A stretch of 7,157 bases of DNA from Clostridia bacterium (lineage in GTDB: Bacteria > Bacillota_A > Clostridia > Christensenellales > UBA1242), in the NCBI GenBank assembly GCA_017466005.1, contig JAFTUZ010000120.1, forward strand, positions 1-7,157. Direction: 5' to 3'. This document shows, one piece after another, positions 1 to 5,602 of this stretch. The first letter of the stretch is position 1, and each line of letters opens with the position of its first letter. Both the position numbers and the translations under genes were made by a program. Under the pieces are notes generated by a model. The model searched no databases. It worked only from the letters and a program-made list of their open reading frames with translations, and was not told the DNA's origin.

Positions 1-75
1 GTTTTGCTTTTTGCGATTTTTTTTGTTATTATTAGTTTATCAATAGGAGATTTTTATGTCTTTTCTAAAGCTTGA
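1..75 (+). CDS. Possible C-terminal end of an upstream membrane protein (partial)
   Basis: One frame is open from the left edge to TGA at 73-75. It encodes 24 residues, of which the first 15 or so are strongly hydrophobic (VLLFAIFFVIISLS), like a last transmembrane helix. It would overlap the start of the next gene by 20 bases. The other two frames close at 46 (TAG) and 33 (TAG), so the assignment is uncertain. ABC ATPases of the following type often sit beside an FtsX-like permease, which makes a membrane protein here plausible. The fragment is too short to name a family. Confidence 0.25.
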   Translation, partial: VLLFAIFFVIISLSIGDFYVFSKA

Positions 76-757
76 AAATATTTGTAAAGAATTTAAATCA
101 GAAGCTGAAGTTTTTACTGCTTTGAGTAATGTAAGTTTTGAACTTGAAGATGGAGAATTTGTTGTTATTGTTGGACCAAGTGGAGCTGGGAAAACAACAC
201 TATTGAATTTACTTGGTGGAATGGATTCACCAAGTAATGGCCATATTATTTTAGATGGAGTTGATATTTCAAAGTTTAACAAAAAAGAACTCACAAATTT
301 CAGGCGTAACGAAGTTGGATTTGTTTTTCAATTTTATAATTTGATGCCAAATATGACGGTAAAAGAGAATGTTGAACTTGCAACCGAAATTTGCGTTAAT
401 TCACTTGCCCCTGAAAAAGTCTTAAATGATGTTGGCTTAGGAGATAAGTTTAATCATTTTCCATCTCAACTTTCCGGAGGAGAACAGCAAAGGGTTTCAA
501 TTGCAAGAGCTATTGCAAAAAATCCAAAAATTCTTCTTTGTGATGAGCCAACCGGAGCCCTTGATTATGAAACAGGTAAAATAATTTTAAAAAAGTTGCA
601 TGAGATTTCAAAAAACAATAAAAAGCTTGTTATTATAGTTACGCACAATCAAGCAATTAAAGATATGGCGGACAAGGTTATAACTATTAAGAATGGAAAA
701 ATAAAAACTATAGTGACAAACTCATCACCAAAATCTATTGAGGAGATTGAGTGGTAA
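56..757 (+). CDS. ABC transporter ATP-binding protein, MacB/LolD (FtsE-like) type
   Basis: Cytoplasmic ATPase of an ABC system of the MacB/LolD/FtsE branch, which normally works with an FtsX-like permease in export or mechanotransmission; the substrate cannot be told. Visible motifs are Walker A GPSGAGKT (residues 40-47), the Q-loop in VGFVFQ (Gln92), signature LSGGEQQR (139-146), Walker B with DEPTGALD (163-170) and H-loop His197. All catalytic positions are intact, and the 233-residue length and the EEIEW ending are normal for the group. The ATG at 56 is supported by GGAGA at 46-50. No FtsX-type permease follows; a partner may lie left of the window. Leucine codon use (CTT 10 of 22, TTA 5 of 22) differs from the transporter genes to its right, where TTA dominates. 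The gene ends TAATG, overlapping the first ATG of the binding-protein remnant. Confidence 0.93.
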   Translation: MSFLKLENICKEFKSEAEVFTALSNVSFELEDGEFVVIVGPSGAGKTTLLNLLGGMDSPSNGHIILDGVDISKFNKKELTNFRRNEVGFVFQFYNLMPNMTVKENVELATEICVNSLAPEKVLNDVGLGDKFNHFPSQLSGGEQQRVSIARAIAKNPKILLCDEPTGALDYETGKIILKKLHEISKNNKKLVIIVTHNQAIKDMADKVITIKNGKIKTIVTNSSPKSIEEIEW

Positions 758-1074
758 TGAAAAAAAGTTTTATACAAAACAACCCTACCTTTGTACAAAA
801 CTTTATAACAAAAATGCAAAATAACAAAACATGGACAAATAGCAATGCAGATAAATGCGTAAACGCAATCCAACCATATTTAAAACAAGGGCAAACAGCT
901 TCTTTTACAGCAAACAATTTTAATGCTCAAGTTTTACAAAATTGCAATATAGGTTTTATGCTGGCTTGCGAAAATAAAACTTTTATTACAGATTATTTAA
1001 CAAATTTATCATCTATAAACGCTAATTCGGTTTGAAATATAAATTCGGAGTTCTGGTTTGAATATGAACAATAA
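751..1074 (+). pseudogene. C-terminal remnant of an NMT1/SsuA-like ABC substrate-binding protein, with in-frame TGA
   Basis: The readable peptide runs from GTG 751 or ATG 757 to TGA 1033-1035 (92 residues from ATG 757). It resembles the last third of periplasmic/lipoprotein binding proteins of SsuA/TauA/NMT1-type importers. The features are KKSFIQNNPTFVQNFI (family pattern xxxFxxxNPxxVxxFL), a tryptophan in the following helix, LQNCNIGF (family pattern of a Cys-Asn-Ile strand) and NANSV, where family members usually continue with Gly-Gly. Past the TGA the same frame reads NINSEFWFEYEQ and stops at TAA 1072-1074. This matches the usual aromatic and acidic tail, so the TGA interrupts a once longer gene. 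The signal peptide, lipobox and both ligand-binding lobes are missing. AGGAGA at 741-746 could drive translation from 757, so a short peptide may still be made. I infer a deletion remnant, not a functional binding protein. Confidence 0.72.
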
Positions 1075-1825
1075 AACTAAAAAAATATTAGAGAATATTT
1101 TATACCCTATTTTAGTTATTTTAATAATTCTTGCAATTTGGTTGATTTTTGCAAAAATTGCTAATAGTGAATTTATTATGCCCACCCCTGCCGATACTTT
1201 TATTAGTTTAGGCAATTTACTTGTTTCTTCAGAGTTTTGGATTGCTTTTGGAAGCACACTTTTGCGCACTCTTATTGCTTTTGTAATTGCTTTTTTATTA
1301 GCAAGCACTTTTGCCCTACTCTCGTTTTTATACAAACCAGTTGCTAAAATTTTTGCACCACTAATTTCAATTTTACGGGCCACACCAACAATTGCAGTAA
1401 TATTACTTTTTGTTATTTGGACTAATGCTAATATTGCACCAATGCTAATTTCAATTTTAGTAATTTTCCCTATTTTATACACTTCTATTTATTCTGCACT
1501 TAATAATTTAGATAAAGACGTTTTACAAATGTGTAAAGTATATAAAGTTAGCAATAAAAATATAATTTTCAAAGTATGTGTTCCACAAGTTTGGGCAAAT
1601 TGCTATTTATCTGTAAGTTCTGCTATTGCATTAAATTTAAAACTTATGGTGGCTGGAGAAGTTTTAGCAAACACCACGCAAAGTTTAGGTGGTCTTATGC
1701 AAGGTGCAAAAATTTATTTTGAAATGGCTGACCTTTTAGCCCTAACAACTGTAACAATAATTTTAGCACTAATATTAGAAAATTTAATAAATTTACTAAA
1801 TCGCCCTATTAGGAGATGGCAATGA
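1064..1825 (+). CDS. ABC transporter permease, SsuC/TauC type (BPD_transp_1 family)
   Basis: Inner-membrane permease of an importer of the sulfonate/nitrate/taurine/NMT1 class, 253 residues from ATG 1064 and close to the usual family length. About six hydrophobic segments are visible: near residues 13-32, 57-85, 95-118, 122-145, the stretch around AIALNLKLMVAGEV, and a last helix before the basic end NRPIRRWQ. The N-terminal MPTPADTF and the ILRATPTIAVILL segment are typical of this family. The cytoplasmic coupling loop runs through VYKVSNKNIIFKVCVPQV, corresponding to the EAA loop. A TTG at 1058 with GGAG at 1047-1050 is an alternative start giving two more residues. The gene overlaps the reading frame of the binding-protein remnant and ends with ATGA shared with the ATPase gene, so the two are translationally coupled. 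The substrate cannot be inferred without the binding protein. Confidence 0.9.
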   Translation: MNNKTKKILENILYPILVILIILAIWLIFAKIANSEFIMPTPADTFISLGNLLVSSEFWIAFGSTLLRTLIAFVIAFLLASTFALLSFLYKPVAKIFAPLISILRATPTIAVILLFVIWTNANIAPMLISILVIFPILYTSIYSALNNLDKDVLQMCKVYKVSNKNIIFKVCVPQVWANCYLSVSSAIALNLKLMVAGEVLANTTQSLGGLMQGAKIYFEMADLLALTTVTIILALILENLINLLNRPIRRWQ

Positions 1826-2457
1826 TAGAACTTATAAATATAACAAAAAAATACAGCAATAAAACAGTTTTTGAAAACTTAAATTTTGGTTTTGAAGAAA
1901 ATAAAATTACTGCTATTATGGGAGAAAGCGGTTGCGGAAAAACAACACTGTTAAACATTTTGGCAAATTTAACAGATTATTCTGGAAAAATAGAATCTAA
2001 TTACAAAAATGTTGCGTATGTATTTAGCAACAATAGATTAATACCAAACTTAACAGTAAAGCAAAATTTAGAACTAATTAATCCCAACATTAATTTAACC
2101 GACTACTTAAAATTGGCAGAATTAAATACTGTTGCAGATTTATATCCAAAAGAACTATCTTCTGGAATGGCACACAGAGTATCGCTTTTACGTGCCTTTA
2201 TACACCCTGCCGACTTGCTTTTAATGGACGAACCATTTAGAAATCTAGACATTACACTTAAATTTAAATTAATTAAACTTTTTAAAGAGTTGTGGCAAAA
2301 AAACAAACCTACAGTTTTAATTGTTTCTCATAGTATAGAAGATGTTTTAAATCTTGCTGATAATGTGGCAATTATAAAAAATAGCAAATTTGTTTTTAAT
2401 GAAAAAACTACAATAAAAAATATTGATAAAAAAATTATAGATATTTTAACAAATTAA
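1822..2457 (+). CDS. ABC transporter ATP-binding protein, SsuB/TauB type, with altered Q-loop and signature
   Basis: Cytoplasmic ATPase that should energise the permease encoded just before it. From ATG 1822 (AGGAG at 1811-1815, spacing 6; the ATG at 1816 is too close to that site) it has 211 residues, somewhat short for the family. Walker A is GESGCGKT (34-41), Walker B LLLMDEPFRNLD (132-143) and H-loop His170. Two positions deviate. The Q-loop reads AYVFSNNRLIP with Ser69 where Gln is nearly invariant (family pattern YVFQxxRLLPW), and the signature is LSSGM (112-116) instead of LSGGM. Either could lower coupling or ATPase activity. Together with the lost binding protein this hints at relaxed selection, although the frame is intact. 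TTA is the main leucine codon (16 of 30). Confidence 0.9.
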   Translation: MIELINITKKYSNKTVFENLNFGFEENKITAIMGESGCGKTTLLNILANLTDYSGKIESNYKNVAYVFSNNRLIPNLTVKQNLELINPNINLTDYLKLAELNTVADLYPKELSSGMAHRVSLLRAFIHPADLLLMDEPFRNLDITLKFKLIKLFKELWQKNKPTVLIVSHSIEDVLNLADNVAIIKNSKFVFNEKTTIKNIDKKIIDILTN

Positions 2458-2463
2458 AATCAC

Positions 2464-2492
2464 TTGACTTAAAAATAATTTATATTTATAAT
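2464..2492 (+). promoter_or_regulatory. Sigma-A-type promoter of the rubredoxin-like gene
   Basis: TTGACT at 2464-2469 and a perfect TATAAT at 2487-2492 are separated by exactly 17 bases. Transcription would start near 2499, leaving a leader of about 62 nt. This is the strongest promoter match in the window and separates the small gene from the transporter operon. Confidence 0.75.
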
Positions 2493-2500
2493 ACTTATGT
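2486..2500. promoter_or_regulatory. Possible PerR-like operator overlapping the -10 box
   Basis: The 15 bases match the Bacillus PerR box (TTATAATnATTATAA) at 11 of 14 defined positions: the left half fully, the right half 4 of 7. PerR control of rubredoxin and rubrerythrin genes is known in clostridia. The -10 box itself supplies part of the match and the region is AT-rich, so chance is a real alternative. Confidence 0.25.
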
Positions 2501-2502
2501 AA

Positions 2503-2533
2503 AACATTTAATTTTTATAAAACATAAAATGTT
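2503..2533 (+). other. Inverted repeat in the leader of the rubredoxin-like gene
   Basis: AACATTT (2503-2509) and AAATGTT (2527-2533) are perfect complements around a 17-nt spacer. A direct repeat TAAAACAT begins at 2500 (read with T at 2500) and recurs around 2517-2524. It may be a protein site or a weak RNA hairpin; no known riboswitch fold was recognised. Confidence 0.3.
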
Positions 2534-2560
2534 ACGTATAAAAATTTAAAGGAGAAAATT

Positions 2561-2698
2561 ATGAAATTTATTTGCCCAGTATGTGGATATGTTCATGAAG
2601 GAGATACACCACCAGAAAAATGTCCTTTGTGCGGAGTTGATGGTTCTTTATTTACTCCAGTTGAAGAAGAAAAAGAAGAACCAAAAGAAAATAAATAG
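2561..2698 (+). CDS. Small rubredoxin-like metal-binding protein (45 aa)
   Basis: A 45-residue protein with two CxxC knuckles: CPVC (residues 5-8) followed by GYVHEG, and CPLC (21-24) preceded by PPEK. This is the pattern of the C-terminal rubredoxin-like domain of rubrerythrins, which binds one iron (or zinc) through four cysteines and passes electrons during peroxide or oxygen detoxification in anaerobes. Here it stands alone, with no diiron ferritin-like domain nearby, and ends in a highly charged tail rich in Glu and Lys. The start is set by AAAGGAG at 2548-2554, seven bases before the ATG. It has its own promoter upstream and a terminator right after the TAG, so it is monocistronic. Its role as a free electron carrier or metal chaperone is inferred. 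Confidence 0.88.
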   Translation: MKFICPVCGYVHEGDTPPEKCPLCGVDGSLFTPVEEEKEEPKENK

Positions 2699-2702
2699 AT
2701 TA

Positions 2703-2754
2703 AAAAAAGAGTGAAATATAAAACTCGTAGGAGTTTATGTAATCACTCTTTTTT
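2703..2754 (+). terminator. Nested two-tier hairpin terminator after the rubredoxin-like gene
   Basis: Outer arms AAAAAAGAGTGA (2703-2714) and TCACTCTTTTTT (2743-2754) pair perfectly. Inside them lies a second hairpin AAACTC-GTAG-GAGTTT (2721-2736). The T-run follows the GC-containing part of the outer stem, as in a Rho-independent terminator, and the A-run at the start would give a U-tail on the other strand too. The rest of the 2699-2861 gap is AT-rich with nothing else I can support. Confidence 0.75.
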
Positions 2755-2861
2755 ATTAATAATTCAATTATACTATTAAAAATAAATAGTTAGAAATATA
2801 AAAAGCACTTCGTTTTTAATAAATAATTAGTTTGAAATTAACACATCAATCACTCTGCTTT

Positions 2862-3545
2862 TTATTTTATTTTTAGTTTTTTTACTATTTCTTTTTGTTC
2901 TTTTGTTATTCTATAACTTTCACAAATTTTTTGAATTGTTTTGTTATGTGTCCAAGTATTAAGTTTTTTATTCTCTAAAATTTGTTTTACATATTTAAAA
3001 TCATAAACAGCAACCACACTAAAAAACCAAGCAACTGCCATTTTTACATAGTACTCATCATTATTAATATCACATACAATATTGCAACATTCATAGCAAA
3101 AATCTGATTTTATTAAATAACACAACATTACAACAACACCAAATCTAATTTCCCAACAGTTGCCACTTTTAATACATTTTTTAGCAAAATCATATGCTTT
3201 TTCTAGATTTTTACCCAATATTTTTAAATTTGCTATAGTAGTATCACAAACTCCCCAATTATCTATATAAGGTAAAAATTGAATTAAATATTTTTCTATT
3301 TTTTCATAATCATCTTTTAAATAACCTAAAATTAGACCATGCAAAGCATTTTCATCATAATAGTTATGAGGTAACGTGTTTATAAATTTATAACCCAATT
3401 CAGTATTAGCAAGTTCTTTTGCCAACTTTTTTAAATCTGGCATTCTGCAACCTATAATCTCTACTGGCTGACCTATAATTTTAGAGTGAAAATCTTTATA
3501 CTTTAAATCTTGTAACTCAAATAATTTATTTAAAACTTTTTCCAT
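2862..3545 (-). CDS. AlkD-like DNA alkylation repair protein (DNA glycosylase, HEAT-like repeats)
   Basis: Probable DNA glycosylase that removes positively charged alkylated bases such as N3-alkyladenine and N7-alkylguanine, acting on chromosomal DNA in the cytoplasm. It has 227 residues of mostly helical repeats, close to the 237 of Bacillus cereus AlkD. The diagnostic stretch DNWGVCD (95-101) gives Trp97 and Asp101 with the same spacing as AlkD Trp109/Asp113. Arg134 in IRFG and Trp173 in AVAWFF sit where AlkD Arg148 and Trp187 are expected, judged by spacing only. Other family landmarks are IGCRMPDLKKLAKEL (31-45), NDEYYV (162-167) and WTHNKTIQK near the C-terminus. The protein is cysteine-rich. 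No Shine-Dalgarno site precedes the ATG. It lies on the opposite strand from the rubredoxin-like gene and converges with it. Confidence 0.9.
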   Translation of the reverse strand: MEKVLNKLFELQDLKYKDFHSKIIGQPVEIIGCRMPDLKKLAKELANTELGYKFINTLPHNYYDENALHGLILGYLKDDYEKIEKYLIQFLPYIDNWGVCDTTIANLKILGKNLEKAYDFAKKCIKSGNCWEIRFGVVVMLCYLIKSDFCYECCNIVCDINNDEYYVKMAVAWFFSVVAVYDFKYVKQILENKKLNTWTHNKTIQKICESYRITKEQKEIVKKLKIK

Positions 3546-3551
3546 ATTAAA

Positions 3552-3580
3552 ATGATATAATATTTTATATAAAATAACAA
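3552..3580 (-). promoter_or_regulatory. Putative promoter of the AlkD-like gene, possibly leaderless
   Basis: On the minus strand TTGTTA (3580-3575) and TATCAT (3557-3552) are 17 bases apart. A start about 7 bases after the -10 box would fall on the A of the ATG at 3545, agreeing with the absence of a ribosome-binding site. The surroundings are nearly pure A/T, so other -10 boxes are possible. Confidence 0.35.
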
Positions 3581-3647
3581 GTGTTTAATTAAGTTTTATA
3601 ATTAATAAAAAATATTAAATTTAATAAAAATTTATAAAAACAACATA

Positions 3648-3673
3648 AAAAAGCAGTAATTATACTGCTTTTT
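3648..3673 (-). terminator. Rho-independent terminator of the thioesterase gene
   Basis: A perfect 11-bp stem AAAAAGCAGTA / TACTGCTTTTT surrounds a 4-nt loop (3659-3662). It begins four bases after the thioesterase stop codon. On the minus strand it ends in a run of six T (3652-3647). The remaining gap 3546-3647 holds the AlkD-like gene's promoter region and is otherwise featureless A/T. Confidence 0.8.
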
Positions 3674-3676
3674 AAC

Positions 3677-4168
3677 TTAATAATCAAAACTTTTAATATC
3701 ATCAGGTATTAAAACTTCAGAATCACTTTCTTTTTGCACGGCTTCATCTAACTGTTTTAATTTAAAATATGTACCTTCCCCCGTTGCAAGCACAGTACCA
3801 TTTTTATCAATTATTTTACCAGTTGCCTCAAACATACGTGGAGTATTTTTTCCAAGTTCCGCAATAACAAGCACATCTTCATTTAAAGGAACTGGTTTTC
3901 TATACTTAATTTTAAGTTCCATTGTAACAGCATACATATTTTCAACTGTCCATAAAACTCTGCCAATAGTTTCATCTAGTGCCGCACTAATAATTCCACC
4001 ATGCATACGTTCGGGATAAGATTGATGTATCTCCTTACCATTCAAAGTTCCAACAAGTTTACCATCGTCCATTTCATAAAAATTCATATGCAAACCAGAC
4101 TTGTTTTGAATACCACAAACAAAGCAATGTTGCGCAACTGTTTGTTTTTTAATTACTTTATGTTCCAT
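3677..4168 (-). CDS. PaaI-like hotdog-fold thioesterase
   Basis: 163-residue single hotdog domain of the PaaI/4HBT superfamily, likely a cytoplasmic acyl-CoA thioesterase of unknown chain specificity. The N-terminus has the CFVCGxxNxxGL motif (15-26) common in this subgroup. The core has HGGIISAALDETIG (56-69), with the HGG turn before the central helix and an acidic residue (Asp65 or Glu66) in the position used for catalysis in related enzymes. Beta strands follow through MELKIKYRKPVPLNEDV and VLATGEGTYFKL. The C-terminal 25 residues are acidic and probably disordered. The start is fixed by GAGGTG ahead of the ATG. The gene has its own terminator and a promoter facing away from the GtrA gene. 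Family assignment is firm; substrate is unknown. Confidence 0.88.
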   Translation of the reverse strand: MEHKVIKKQTVAQHCFVCGIQNKSGLHMNFYEMDDGKLVGTLNGKEIHQSYPERMHGGIISAALDETIGRVLWTVENMYAVTMELKIKYRKPVPLNEDVLVIAELGKNTPRMFEATGKIIDKNGTVLATGEGTYFKLKQLDEAVQKESDSEVLIPDDIKSFDY

Positions 4169-4184
4169 AATTCACCTCATATAA

Positions 4185-4213
4185 ATACTATCAAAAAAAG
4201 ATAAAAAAATCAA
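4185..4213 (-). promoter_or_regulatory. Putative promoter of the thioesterase gene
   Basis: On the minus strand TTGATT (4213-4208) and TAGTAT (4190-4185) are 17 bases apart, each matching 4 of 6 consensus bases. The start site would lie about ten bases ahead of the ribosome-binding site. Confidence 0.4.
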
Positions 4214-4244
4214 ATTCTGTACACATTTTTTTATTATATTAATA

Positions 4245-4273
4245 TATACACTTTTTTCTTTTTGTGCTATAAT
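4245..4273 (+). promoter_or_regulatory. Extended -10 promoter of the GtrA-family gene
   Basis: TATAAT at 4268-4273 is preceded by TGC (extended -10). TATACA at 4245-4250 is a 4-of-6 -35 box at 17-base spacing. Transcription would begin near 4280, giving a leader of about 12 nt that contains the AGGAG. It is divergent from the thioesterase promoter within the 4169-4291 gap. Confidence 0.6.
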
Positions 4274-4291
4274 TTACGCAAGGAGTTAAAA

Positions 4292-4711
4292 ATGACTAAC
4301 TTAAATAACGAAGAAGAAAATATAGAAAGTATAGCAAGACCAGCCAAAAATAGAAAAGAATTTTATATTCAAGCACTTAAATTTTTATGCTTTTCCGCTA
4401 CCGCAGCAGTTATACAACTACTTTCATTTACACTTTTAAATGAACTTTGCACTATTCCATATTGGCCAGCATATCTTACATCTCTAGTTTTATCGGTAGT
4501 TTACAATTTTACTTTAAACAGAAAATTTACATTCAAATCAGCAAACAACATACCTATAGCAATGACAAAAGTTTTTTGCTATTATTTAGTGTTTACCCCA
4601 CTTTCAGTTTGGTGGGGTGACGCCTTAACAAATATAGGTTGGAATGACTACGTAGTTTTAATAGGAACTATGATAATTAATTTTGTAACAGAATTTTTAT
4701 ATAGCACATAA
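4292..4711 (+). CDS. GtrA-family membrane protein, possibly shortened at the C-terminus
   Basis: 139-residue integral membrane protein of the GtrA family, thought to move polyprenyl-linked sugars across the membrane for cell-envelope glycosylation. A charged N-terminus (1-24) precedes four helices at about 28-50, 57-75, 89-108 and 119-137. The conserved cytoplasmic stretch after helix 2 reads NFTLNRKFTF (72-81). ATG 4292 is chosen because AGGAG sits at 4281-4285 with six bases between; an upstream TTG at 4262 overlaps the promoter. The protein stops at ...FLYST, where related proteins usually have one more aromatic residue and a short basic tail. The bases after the TAA still read FVLKKEKSKTIKLINE in frame to a TAA at 4760-4762. 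The stop may therefore be a nonsense mutation that removes only the tail. Function is probably retained. Confidence 0.85.
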   Translation: MTNLNNEEENIESIARPAKNRKEFYIQALKFLCFSATAAVIQLLSFTLLNELCTIPYWPAYLTSLVLSVVYNFTLNRKFTFKSANNIPIAMTKVFCYYLVFTPLSVWWGDALTNIGWNDYVVLIGTMIINFVTEFLYST

Positions 4712-4768
4712 TTTGTGTTGAAAAAAGAAAAATCAAAAACCATTAAATTAATAAACGAATAACCATAT

Positions 4769-4795
4769 AAAAAGAGTGGAAAACCCACTCTTTTT
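4769..4795. terminator. Bidirectional terminator between GtrA gene and tail-fibre/hydrolase gene
   Basis: AAAAAGAGTGG (4769-4779) pairs perfectly with CCACTCTTTTT (4785-4795) around a 5-nt loop. A/T runs flank both sides, so it can end transcription from the left (GtrA) and from the right (hydrolase, stop at 4814). It shares the GAGTG/CACTC core with the terminator at 2703-2754. Confidence 0.8.
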
Positions 4796-4813
4796 ATATT
4801 AAATAAACTTTAA

Positions 4814-5602
4814 TTATTTATTAAGATAATATTCAACCATTGCTTCAATAATACAATCAGTTACTTTATCCATACCAGTTTGTTTTAAATGAACACCATC
4901 TGCAGTGTAAGTATTAATGTTTGATAATGTTATACCACAGTTGTTATATAAATCCACCAAAACAACTCTGTTTTTAAACATATCGCTATTACACAAATCA
5001 ATAATTACTTGATTAAAACTTGCAAACTTTGTAATCTGTGAACCGCTAAGGCTTCTCATTGTTAAAGAGCAAGCAAATATATCTGCATTTTCATATTCTA
5101 CACTCATTTTGTGTAGCATTATAGCATAGCATTCTGCAAATGTTGTTGGTGTAGCATAATTAAATGTGCCATCGCCATTATCTGTTATAAGACTGTCCCA
5201 ATCAATATCGGTAACACTACCTGAAGCATTTTCAATATAATAGTCATTTGTTCCAATCATAATTGCAATCACATCAGGATTTGTTCCGGCATTATTGCCA
5301 GTATCGTCGTGTAATTGAACACATCTAGTTTTATAAGCAGCAGTAACTGTTTCTTTACCTGATTCTGGTCTATCACTTACAACTCTTGCTCCACCAGAAG
5401 AATTATTGACTAGTAAATTCATTCCTGTGTTGTTAGCAAGTTGCATCCACCAAGTTTGGTCTGCACTTGTTACATCTGAAGTTGACCCCGTGTACCACAC
5501 CAAGTTGTCTTGAATTGTACTATTTGTGTTTTCAGAGTCGTTAGAAATTCCTGTATATGTTGAAATACTATCTCCAAGAATTGACAAATTCTTACCTAAG
5601 AG
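4814..5602 (-). CDS. SGNH/GDSL hydrolase domain, -1 frame continuation of the tail-fibre-like gene
   Basis: Esterase-type domain with all four SGNH blocks. Numbered from TTG 5587, they are GDS with Ser7 in LGDSISTYTG, Gly66 in NNSSGGARV, Asn114 in IMIGTND, and Asp230/His233 in DGVHL. On a phage fibre or surface adhesin such a domain would typically deacetylate or trim envelope polysaccharide; that role is inferred. If translation began at TTG 5587 the protein would start two residues before the first strand's SILGDS, and no good ribosome-binding site or ATG exists. The frame is open back to a TGA at 5618-5620 and reads KKKLLGKNLSILGDS, the normal lead-in for such a domain. I therefore read it as the C-terminal domain of the gene to its right, reached by a -1 shift at the nine-A run. 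The coordinates begin at the CTC codon after the shift. Confidence 0.82.
   Translation of the reverse strand, partial: LLGKNLSILGDSISTYTGISNDSENTNSTIQDNLVWYTGSTSDVTSADQTWWMQLANNTGMNLLVNNSSGGARVVSDRPESGKETVTAAYKTRCVQLHDDTGNNAGTNPDVIAIMIGTNDYYIENASGSVTDIDWDSLITDNGDGTFNYATPTTFAECYAIMLHKMSVEYENADIFACSLTMRSLSGSQITKFASFNQVIIDLCNSDMFKNRVVLVDLYNNCGITLSNINTYTADGVHLKQTGMDKVTDCIIEAMVEYYLNK

Noticed and set aside
1033..1035. TGA read as glycine (genetic code 25 of Gracilibacteria/SR1)
   Set aside because: Glycine would fit the position, but the gene has already lost its N-terminal two thirds. The other conserved glycines seen in the window use GGN, the permease ends in a normal ATGA stop/start overlap, and the gene families fit Bacillota.
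1009..1482. Long minus-strand frame across the permease gene
   Set aside because: It is antisense to a well-supported membrane protein, and its composition reflects the complement of hydrophobic codons.
2729..2742. AGGAG followed by ATG TAA, a minimal start-stop inside the terminator loop
   Set aside because: The spacing of three bases is too short for efficient initiation, and the AGGAG is one arm of the inner hairpin; most likely coincidence.
2798..2818. A-run, GCACTTCG, T-run resembling a hairpin terminator of the AlkD-like gene
   Set aside because: The inner bases do not pair (G-G and C-C), leaving only A-T pairs.
4814..5587. Independent SGNH hydrolase gene starting at TTG 5587
   Set aside because: It would lack most of the first beta strand and has no convincing ribosome-binding site. 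The frame extends upstream into a sensible linker.
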